Positions 59,401 through 64,000 of a DNA stretch of 64,000 bases are shown here, one piece after another; position 1 is the first letter of the stretch, and every line of letters begins with the position of its first letter. The position numbers and the translations under genes were made by a program. The DNA comes from Solanum dulcamara. Lineage: Eukaryota > Streptophyta > Magnoliopsida > Solanales > Solanaceae. The notes beneath the pieces are model-generated. The model made no database searches and was not told where the DNA came from. It saw nothing but the letters and a program-made list of their open reading frames with translations. Location: the NCBI RefSeq assembly GCF_947179165.1, contig NC_077238.1:46442293-46506292 (forward strand). Reading direction: 5' to 3'.

Positions 59401-62400
59401 AATATTTCGTCACAAGAAGCATCTTATTGGTGTTTATAAAGATGTAAAAGTGTATCCAAAGGTCCCAGATAGTGTGAAGGAAGAAATAAAAGAGTGTTTT
59501 TACGGAAAAAATGAGTTTACAACTCAAATGAATCCTGAAGCATCCATGGTTAATCTTGTTGATGATTATGAAATGGATGATGAAGTCGAAGAGAATATGC
59601 CAATGGGGCCTCCCTCAAAATGTCAAAAGAAACCTTCAGCTAGTGCAAGTGCATCCATGGTTAATCTTGTTGATGATTATGAAATGGATTATGAAATGGA
59701 TGATAAAGTCGAAGTGAATATGCCAATGGGGCATCCCTCAAAATGTCAAAAGAAACCTTCAACTAGTGCAAGTGGGTCATCCACCGCTAGTAATGTCAAA
59801 GGTCCTCTCAATCTCTATTTCTCGCAAAAACTAAATGAAAAGAGAAAAGGTGCACCTATTGATTTAGAGGCTTCTAGGAAGATTTTACGGGATCGTGTTG
59901 TATCTGTTTTTGCTAGGTGGATGTATGATGCAGGGTTGCCTTTCAATTGTCTTAATTACACCAAAAATTTTGGTGAATTCATTGAGGCAGTAGGCCAATA
60001 TGGCCCTGGAATGAAACCACCACCACCGCCACCCCCCCTATCATGAGGTAAGAGTTCCTTGTCTAAAAAAAGAGGTGGAAAAGACAATCAAAATTGTAGA
60101 AGATCATAAGGTTCAATGGAAAACGTATGGTTGTTCCACTATGATGGATAAATGGATGGCAAAAAATGGGAAAATGATCATTAATGTTTTGGTGAATTCT
60201 CCAAAAGGGAGTGTGTTCCTTGAATCTCATGTTGCTAGTGACTCGTCTACTGATTCTAATAAGATGTTTAACTTGTTTGAGAAGACTATCCAGAAAATAG
60301 GCAAGGAAAATGTGGTACAAGTTGTGACTGATAATGCAAGTGAGAACAAAAAAGCGGGTGACATGTTGAAGGGAGTGTTCCCGCATATTTTTTGGACTCC
60401 TTGTGCTGCTCACTGTATCAACTTGATGTTTGGTGACATTTTCAAAGAAGCCTCATATTCTACAGGTGAACTTGAGTCTTGATATTTAATGTTCTTTTTT
60501 AAACTTCATGTTAGTTTTCTTTACTTATTAACTATTAATTTTTTTGAACAGTTTTTGGTAAGGCTGTGTTAAGATACATTCTTATATCAGTCAAAGTGCA
60601 CTATTGTTGAATATGATCGGAGATACACAAAGCAAAGAAACTTGGTAAAACCTGCCAAGACAAGATTCGCAACAACTTTTTTGACATTGCATAGTTTTTA
60701 TATGCCAAAGAAAAATCTGAGAACATTGTTTATGTCCACGGAATGGAATGAGAGTGTCTATGCAAAGGAAACTCTTGGGAAAGATGTTGCGAGACACATC
60801 ATTGGTGTTTGGAATGACACTTTTCAAGCACTTAGAGTTGGTGATCCTTTAGTTAATGTACTTCATATAGTGGATGGGGAGAAAAAACCTCCAAAAGGCT
60901 ACATTTATGAAGTCATGGATAAGGCCAAAGAAAGTATTGAAAAGGCATTCAATTATGATGACAGAAAATATATGAGTGTCTTCAAAATCATTGATGCAAG
61001 GTGGACAGATCAACTTCATCAACCTTTGCATGCAGCGCGACATATTTTGAACCCGGGGCTCTATTATAAAAATAATGAAATGAAGACTTTAACCGAAGAA
61101 GTGTGGCTGGATATCATGCATATGTTGAGAGGATGATCCCAGATAAAACTTTGCAAAACAAAATAGGGGAGGAGCTTGGTGTGTACATGAAAGCTGATGG
61201 GCTACTTGGAATTGAATCGGCCATTAGAGCTAGAACCTTAAGGTAACCAAGTGAGCATTCAACATTTAACTGTTAGAGCTTTAACTTTTAAGTTATTATG
61301 TATTAACTTTTAAAATAATTCTTCTACAATTGAATGGTGGATGCAATATGGTCATAATGTCCCAAACTTGCAACAATTTGCTATTAGAGTGCAAAGTTTA
61401 ACTTGTACTTCATCTGATTGTGAGAGAAATTGGAGCGTGTATGAACATATGAGAACCTATATTACATTATTACTAAATTAAATGGTATCTTAATTGTCCA
61501 AAGTCCTCCCATTAATTACTTTCTACGAATTCTATGCAGATTCATACTAAAAAGAGAAACAGACTTGAGTTAAAACGCCTCAATGATCTAGTGTTCATCA
61601 AATATAATAGAACATTGGTGTGTCGCTACAATGCTCGCAATAACATTGATCCAATTTTGTTGGATAGTGTTGATGATGCAAATGAATGGTTAGCTGGAGC
61701 ACCCCAAAATCATGAAGATGAAGAAGTATATGAAGGAGAAGGTCTCACTTATGGTGATGTTGCTACGGCAAGTGGTGTTGAGGAGAATATTTATGGTTTT
61801 AGGGGGAGTACTTTAAGGGGCAAGGAAAGAGTAGCTCCAGGTTCAAGTTCAAGTTCAATAGAAGTAGAACTATTGTTGATGAATCTTCCGATGAGGAAGA
61901 AGATGAGGACCAAGTAGAACCCTTGTTGATGGCACTTCAAGAGTTTGAGGATCTTGTTGAAGAATAGGATTTTGCTCTCTTTGTGATTTGGTTATGCATT
62001 TGCATTATATGTTGTTGCTTATGAGGATTATTAACTATCTATGTACTTTTTAATCTAAGAATTGAAAGATTTGCTTAATATGTTACCTCTATTGAGTTTT
62101 TGATTATTTATTTATGCACATTTCATATTTTTTATTTTTATACTAAATAGTGCTTTTTCTGAAAAAAGCGTGCGCTTGAAGCAGAAGCGAGGCCCCGTGC
62201 TTTTTTCCACTTCTCAAAAACACTGGGTCAGGTACTGTTAGATGTGTTGCATAGCTGAACTGGTAGAAGTACGATAAGAAGACAAAAGGCATGGGAGGTA
62301 GTACCACTAGCTCTTATGTGGGTCGTATGGAAGGCTTGCAATAGGAGAGCATATGAGGAAATTGAAACTGATTTTGTGCACATGAGGAATAACCTATTGC

Positions 62401-63644
62401 CTTTGCTTGCTTTTTAGTGCACCCTTGAGATATCAATTTGTATAGATGACTGGGTATCTTCCGCGGAGAATCATGTTTTTGATGTAAATTCTTGACTTTT
62501 TGGTATATCTCTTGTATATGGGAAGCTTTCCCCAATATTAATAAAATTATCTACATTAACCAAAAAAAAAAAAAAAAAAAAGGAAACCAAATAACTTGAT
62601 AAAAGGACAAACCCAAAATACCTGCAGCCTAAGGTAAGCAAAGGTTGGAGTTTCCAGAAGGTGGATCAACTTATCCAGTTGGACTAAGAACTTCACATTG
62701 ATGTCTTCCTCAACCAACAGATGGATAACAGAACTTGCATGTTGATATGCCTGTAAGGAAATCCCAAACAGAAACAAGGACGAAGATTTGTTCAGTACAA
62801 AAAGAGAGGTGTGAAGACTTGAGAAAAGACAAGTGAAAGTTCTAGCTTAGCAGCTATCTCAAAAAAGAAAAGAATTACTATCTCAAAAAGAGTTCTAACT
62901 TACCTGAGCTAACAGGCAGAGGCTAATTATTGCCATTGGAGAATGGCACCATGATGCATACAAGGAAAGAAAAAAGTTCTTCCCATCAGCATTGACCAGC
63001 GATTGTTTAAGAAGATCTCGAAGGTCAGACAACTCAGAAGCAGTAAGCAAAATCAAGTTTAAGGCCTGAAATAGAAATAAGCAGATGCTCAGCCTTTTCT
63101 TTGAGCATTGGAGACAAGGTGAAACCGACCCAAGGAGAGCTGCATAATTCTAAGTTTATCTAATATGTTCTTCGATAAGTTTCTCCAATAAGTTATACTT
63201 CACAATCATAATTACTGTTACTAACTATTTCGCCCCATTTGTCAGAATCAAGATAGTCTCCTGCTAAATAATATGTCAGAAGTGAAACCTGAACCATGAT
63301 AGATGCAAAATCCAAATCTGATTCCCCTTCAAGTATGGTAGACAGTTCACGGTAAACTCTTTCAGCATCTAGAAGGACACACAGCCGACGAATTATCAAA
63401 GCTCCACGTCTGAGAGGAAATCTAAAAGGTAAGATCTCAACAGAAAAGGATCTCAAAACACTTAAGAAACAATGAAAAAACACAAATGTCGCAGCACCCA
63501 AAAATGAACAGAAAAAAAAAATATTTACTTTTCCAGGAGTGAGTGATCAAGCTGAAAGTTGTGAACCAGGAACACAACAAGCTGGCAGAAGTGTTGAGGG
63601 TCTTCAGCTATACATGCATGCACCTCGAGCACCAAAAGCACTAC
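44360..63644 (-). CDS. VAC14: VAC14 homologue, seven 3' exons (gene runs past the right edge)
   Basis: Exons in - strand order: 63644-63529, 63409-63289, 63065-62904, 62750-62622, 53966-53898, 44983-44684 and 44455-44360. All six introns are GT-AG and phases agree; the sum is 993 bp, 330 residues plus stop. Recognisable blocks are [95 protein letters not shown] and [16 protein letters not shown]. They match plant VAC14, whose C-terminal half holds the Fig4-binding domain. VAC14 is the HEAT-repeat scaffold that joins the FAB1/PIKfyve kinase and the SAC/FIG4 phosphatase to control PtdIns(3,5)P2 on endosomes and the vacuole. The N-terminal HEAT repeats (roughly 400 residues by comparison with Arabidopsis) lie outside the window. 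No stop or frame break is seen in the exons. Confidence 0.95.
44684..44983 (-). CDS. VAC14: VAC14 exon f
   Basis: 300 bp (100 codons): [20 protein letters not shown], then a less conserved Gly/Gln/His-rich tail including [18 protein letters not shown], ending SSAK. Acceptor GATGCAG, donor AAG|GTTTTG. Confidence 0.93.
45167..45405. mobile_element. Stowaway-like MITE
   Basis: The left end CTCCCTCCATTTCAA and the reverse complement of the right end (CTCTCTTTGTTTCAA) form about 15-bp inverted repeats of the Stowaway/Tc1-mariner type. TA follows the right end; the left flank is TT, so the target duplication is imperfect. Confidence 0.65.
46100..48363 (-). mobile_element. 5'-truncated RTE-type LINE
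   Basis: The - strand encodes the C-terminal half of an RTE-clade ORF2, from a pre-RT segment ([20 protein letters not shown]) near 48360 to the domain after RT near 46650. The 3' end has the solanaceous tail words at 46100-46190 (CGAGGGTTTTTCGGAAACAG on the - strand). The endonuclease half is absent, typical of 5' truncation. Possible target duplication ATTTTAAGG/ATATTAAAGG is imperfect. Confidence 0.85.
46652..48363 (-). pseudogene. RTE LINE reverse transcriptase relic
   Basis: An intact stretch of 297 codons (46652-47545) contains [38 protein letters not shown] and the catalytic box [26 protein letters not shown] and a downstream cysteine/histidine region ([20 protein letters not shown]) follow. 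The preceding RT start ([30 protein letters not shown]) is in another frame at 47551-47817, so one frameshift lies near 47548. Upstream of 47817 several stops occur. Autonomous activity is excluded because the endonuclease is missing. Confidence 0.92.
49081..49256 (+). repeat. 93-bp tandem duplication
   Basis: The block GCCAAAGTCATTGGGCAATG at 49085 recurs at 49178 with few changes; two copies (the second about 80 bp) match at roughly 95%. The unit is 31 codons long and keeps an open frame at 49069-49272, but no protein family is recognised. Confidence 0.9.
49290..49450. repeat. Dispersed repeat beginning GTGGCGGAGCTAC
   Basis: The words AGTGGCGGAGCTAC at 49290 and CCAGTGGCGAAGG at 49441 bracket a segment with an internal direct repeat (AAATTGATCACCC twice). 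It resembles a high-copy solanaceous interspersed repeat; class not determined. Confidence 0.4.
49780..51000 (+). mobile_element. RTE LINE 5' fragment with endonuclease start
   Basis: Translated in shifting + frames, 50440-50960 shows pieces of the AP-endonuclease domain: [32 protein letters not shown] and DEVVRE. The upstream pyrimidine-rich part (49795-50400) may be its 5' UTR. A 36-bp unit around TTTTGGGAAGTTTTAGATGA is duplicated in tandem at about 50838-50895. It carries no RT and lies opposite in direction to the LINE at 46100-48363, so it is a separate insertion. Confidence 0.75.
51146..51187 (+). repeat. 21-bp tandem duplication
   Basis: GAGAGGTCCCTTTGGCGATC occurs twice in direct succession. 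It falls in an open frame of 100 codons (51104-51406) for which no family is recognised. Confidence 0.85.
51680..52800. repeat. ACC/CAC-rich low-complexity stretch
   Basis: Long irregular runs of CACCACC, ACCATCA and similar words. Within it, 51916-52330 begins AGTGTTGTCAAAGGTGC and ends GCGCTTTTCCCTTTCATAAC. This resembles a small hAT MITE related to the element at 58667, whose end is CAGTGTTGTGAAA, but boundaries are unclear. Confidence 0.5.
52813..53047. mobile_element. Stowaway-like MITE flanked by TA
   Basis: Left end CTTCTTACGTTTCGACTTGC; reverse complement of the right end CTCTCTTTGTTTGAATTTGC. TA lies at 52811-52812 and 53048-53049. Size (235 bp) and ends fit Stowaway. Confidence 0.75.
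53071..53317. mobile_element. Stowaway-like MITE flanked by TA
   Basis: Left end TTCCCTCTGATTCAATTTTA; reverse complement of the right end CTCCCCACGTTTCATTTAGG. TA flanks at 53069-53070 and 53318-53319. It lies only 23 bp from the previous MITE. Confidence 0.75.
53898..53966 (-). CDS. VAC14: VAC14 exon e (69-bp exon between two giant introns)
   Basis: 23 codons, [23 protein letters not shown] without the last three residues being variable in the family. Acceptor TCTTACAG, donor CAG|GTATGT. Flanking introns are 8655 bp (to exon d) and 8914 bp (to exon f). It is in phase 0 on both sides, so skipping would keep the frame but remove this conserved block. Confidence 0.93.
54144..54205 (+). repeat. 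Partial 5' LTR of the copia relic
   Basis: Matches the first 60 bases of the 3' LTR (GGTATATACAATCCTACTTA shared exactly) and stops at GAAATAGT. Confidence 0.8.
54208..55263 (+). mobile_element. PIF/Harbinger-like fragment
   Basis: Holds a transposase C-terminus. The left end (TTTGGCCCCAAGTGG) and the reverse complement of the right end (TATGACCACAAGTTT) show weak inverted similarity. Target duplication was not identified, so the limits are approximate. Confidence 0.6.
54594..54926 (+). pseudogene. HARBI1-like transposase C-terminal fragment
   Basis: 110 codons in one frame. [20 protein letters not shown], then RFRILRQ and [14 protein letters not shown], is the conserved end of the DDE_4 nuclease of PIF/Harbinger transposases: the RNxIERxFGxxKxRF and LHN motifs, with the third catalytic residue (Glu) in VIER. 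A Ser/Asn-rich tail follows. The first two catalytic Asp residues are absent, so it is inactive. Confidence 0.85.
55583..55960 (+). repeat. 189-bp tandem duplication in the copia relic
   Basis: ACTTTATACCAGATTTTGAG starts at 55583 and again at 55772. The two 189-bp (63-codon) copies are about 93% identical by eye. Each contains the copia RT block KS(I/L)[14 protein letters not shown]. Confidence 0.93.
55640..56222 (+). pseudogene. Copia pol relic (RT block and RNase H end)
   Basis: The + strand reads [20 protein letters not shown], the RT motif typical of Ty1/copia, twice because of the duplication. Then come degenerate RNase H pieces equivalent to VFHERTKHIEIDCHFVR, also apparently doubled near 55990-56100. 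An end [17 protein letters not shown] sits directly before the purine tract. Most of gag, integrase and RT is missing. Confidence 0.8.
56223..56388 (+). repeat. 3' LTR of the copia relic (166 bp)
   Basis: Begins TGTTAGAATAGG right after a purine tract and ends TTTCTCACA. It includes a TATA-like TCTATAAATAGG at about 56320, a plausible promoter core. Short LTRs of this size are typical for small copia lineages. Confidence 0.85.
56389..57660. other. Unassigned intron DNA
   Basis: No transposon ends or conserved coding blocks were recognised. The longest + frame (57315-57503, 62 codons) shows no known motif. Confidence 0.5.
57665..57830 (-). mobile_element. SINE/RTE-type 3' tail
   Basis: On the - strand: TTGAGCTGAGGGTCTTTTGG, GAAACAACTTCTCTAG, CCCACTTGTGGGATTTCACT, then (TTG/TTTTTG)n. 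This is the common 3' tail shared by solanaceous TS-type SINEs and RTE LINEs. No Pol III box was confirmed, so SINE versus LINE end stays open. Confidence 0.65.
57860..58010. repeat. Imperfect GTGTATA-rich repeats
   Basis: Several copies of TCAGTGTATA/TCGGTGTATA, e.g. ATGTATATTCAGTGTATAGC, within an AT-rich segment. Confidence 0.6.
58299..58325. repeat. Poly-A tract
   Basis: About 26 consecutive A residues; no retroposed sequence could be tied to it. Confidence 0.9.
59291..61965 (+). pseudogene. hAT transposase (BED / DUF659 / dimerisation), several exons, disabled
   Basis: First part 59291-60046: a BED-type zinc finger (CVFC ... [10 protein letters not shown]), an acidic linker with an internal tandem repeat, and a block before DUF659 ([17 protein letters not shown]). 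DUF659 follows at 60075-60482 ([47 protein letters not shown]). An apparent intron runs from ACAG|GTGAAC (about 60466) to AACAG|TTTTTGG (60551). Catalytic-core remainder 60642-61136: [34 protein letters not shown]. Dimerisation region 61335-61917: [15 protein letters not shown], then [20 protein letters not shown] after an acceptor at 61540; the matching donor reads AT instead of GT. A frame break near 60050 and another near 60600 remain. Probably not active but recent in shape. Confidence 0.9.
59541..59773 (+). repeat. In-frame tandem repeat in the hAT transposase
   Basis: [12 protein letters not shown]...[15 protein letters not shown] is present twice (59541 and 59652 on). The unit is 111 bp; the second copy carries an extra 12 bp (YEMD repeated). 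It lengthens the acidic linker between BED finger and DUF659. Confidence 0.9.
62622..62750 (-). CDS. VAC14: VAC14 exon d
   Basis: 129 bp (43 codons): [20 protein letters not shown] through [13 protein letters not shown]. Acceptor CTTACAG, donor CAG|GTATTT. The A-tail of an L1 LINE ends only about 40 bp beyond this donor. Confidence 0.95.
62904..63065 (-). CDS. VAC14: VAC14 exon c
   Basis: 162 bp (54 codons): [20 protein letters not shown] through [20 protein letters not shown]. Acceptor TTTCAG, donor CAG|GTAAGT, a strong consensus. Confidence 0.95.
63289..63409 (-). CDS. VAC14: VAC14 exon b
   Basis: 121 bp after acceptor TCTCAG, completing the split Lys codon, then [19 protein letters not shown] and [20 protein letters not shown]. 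Donor CAG|GTTTCA. Confidence 0.95.
63529..63644 (-). CDS. VAC14: VAC14 exon a (first in window)
   Basis: 116 bp, from acceptor TTTTTCAG to donor AA|GTAAAT, starting in frame as [17 protein letters not shown] and ending LDHSLLEK with a codon split after two bases. It begins the conserved Vac14 C-terminal domain. Upstream 63645-64000 is intron. Confidence 0.93.
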
Positions 63645-64000
63645 CTGAAAAAGAATTAACACACTCCACATATAAGTGAGAAATTCCTTATACAATCGCA
63701 ACCTCAAAATTAGTGGATGTGGAAATTTAATCAAGCATGTTATCATTATAATTTAAACACCTAAAAAATTTCCCAGCAACATCAATCATAACCGAGAAAC
63801 CCCACCCTCACTTCCCCACTCCCTTCCAAATAAAGCCCCTTCCGACTAAAGGAGATTGACCATAGATCAAAACCAGAAAGACAATGGTCTTTATCTTTAA
63901 CTTCTTTAAAAGTAGGGGTTAATCTGGGTTAAGATGAAATATGAGAGATGGGCATTTATCGGAATATGTAGATCACTAAACTTAAAACTAGGAAAGATTA
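63645..64000 (-). other. VAC14: VAC14 intron, continuing past the window
   Basis: No coding block is seen from 63645 to the edge. A pyrimidine tract upstream of the acceptor (GAATTCTTTTTCAG on the - strand) supports the exon a start. Confidence 0.8.

Larger units (their letters stand above)
58667..62225 (+). mobile_element. hAT transposon, nearly complete (3559 bp)
   Basis: Ends CAGTGTTGTGAAA and, in reverse complement of the right end, CAGTGTTTTTGAGA. Perfect 8-bp target duplications GGTCAGGT lie at 58659-58666 and 62226-62233. Both subterminal regions are rich in GAAGCG/GCGCTT words (58690-58800; 62167-62205), the usual hAT transposase-binding layout. A transposase gene in the same orientation fills the interior. 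Confidence 0.95.
58474..62581 (+). mobile_element. 5'-truncated L1 LINE 3' end, split by a hAT element
   Basis: 58474-58666 encodes [11 protein letters not shown] and [17 protein letters not shown], then [20 protein letters not shown]: the zinc-binding RVT C-terminal domain (Cys-x2-Cys ... His). After the hAT element it resumes at 62234 with [20 protein letters not shown] and [15 protein letters not shown], ending in a 21-base A tail at 62561-62581. Stop codons are present. The A tail lies about 40 bp from the VAC14 exon d donor. Confidence 0.85.
53967..62621 (-). other. VAC14: VAC14 intron (8655 bp) filled with nested transposons
   Basis: Lies between exons d and e. It holds a Copia relic (54144-56388) with a PIF/Harbinger fragment, unassigned DNA at 56389-57660, a SINE-like tail (57665-57830), a GTGTATA-rich stretch (57860-58010), and an L1 LINE 3' end split by a hAT element (58667-62225). 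Confidence 0.9.

Overview
The window is plant nuclear DNA, most likely from a Solanaceae species (inference). The reasons are the Tekay-like Ty3/gypsy families with initiator-methionine primer sites, a relic of the 'putative plant transposon protein' family familiar from potato and tomato, a SINE/RTE-type tail, dense MITEs, and one interrupted host gene. No rRNA gene, tRNA gene, CRISPR array or bacterial-type operon is visible. Repeat density suggests pericentromeric or otherwise TE-rich chromatin. Most positions are exact; domain limits in decayed elements are approximate.

Positions 1-43185 are almost entirely nested LTR retrotransposons. From the left: element G1 (- strand, gag-pol and one LTR, cut by the window edge); a decayed + strand relic of the plant-transposon-protein family; a decayed + strand gypsy (G0); a scrambled block of three related LTRs and integrase pieces in both orientations (G2, 13252-23210), including two LTRs tail to tail; element G3 (- strand, 23211-32904), whose 5' LTR was hit by a solo LTR (S1) with perfect AAAGA target duplications; element G4 (- strand, 32905-41746), which G3 split in the integrase and a second solo LTR (S2) split in the gag zinc knuckle with perfect GATTA duplications; and a truncated + strand LTR of the G1 family. 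Relative ages follow from the nesting: the G1-type LTR at 41747 is older than G4, G4 is older than G3 and S2, and G3 is older than S1 and the adjoining G2 LTR.

Positions 44360-63644 hold the 3' part of one host gene on the - strand, VAC14, the scaffold of the PtdIns(3,5)P2 kinase/phosphatase complex. Seven exons can be joined in frame through canonical GT-AG sites to give 330 C-terminal residues and the stop codon; the N-terminal exons lie beyond 64000. A 69-bp exon sits alone between introns of 8.9 kb and 8.7 kb. Those introns hold an RTE LINE nested in a hAT-type MITE, a second RTE fragment, Stowaway-like MITEs, a probable TIR element, a Copia relic carrying a PIF/Harbinger transposase fragment, a SINE-like tail, and an almost complete hAT element with a perfect 8-bp target duplication inside the 3' end of an L1 LINE.

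The least familiar structure is a degenerate array of short odd-length near-palindromes (TACGA-S-TCGTA) near the 5' end of nearly every long LTR here. In the G3 LTR pair it is replaced by an unrelated array of the same architecture (CCACGG-W-CCGTGG).
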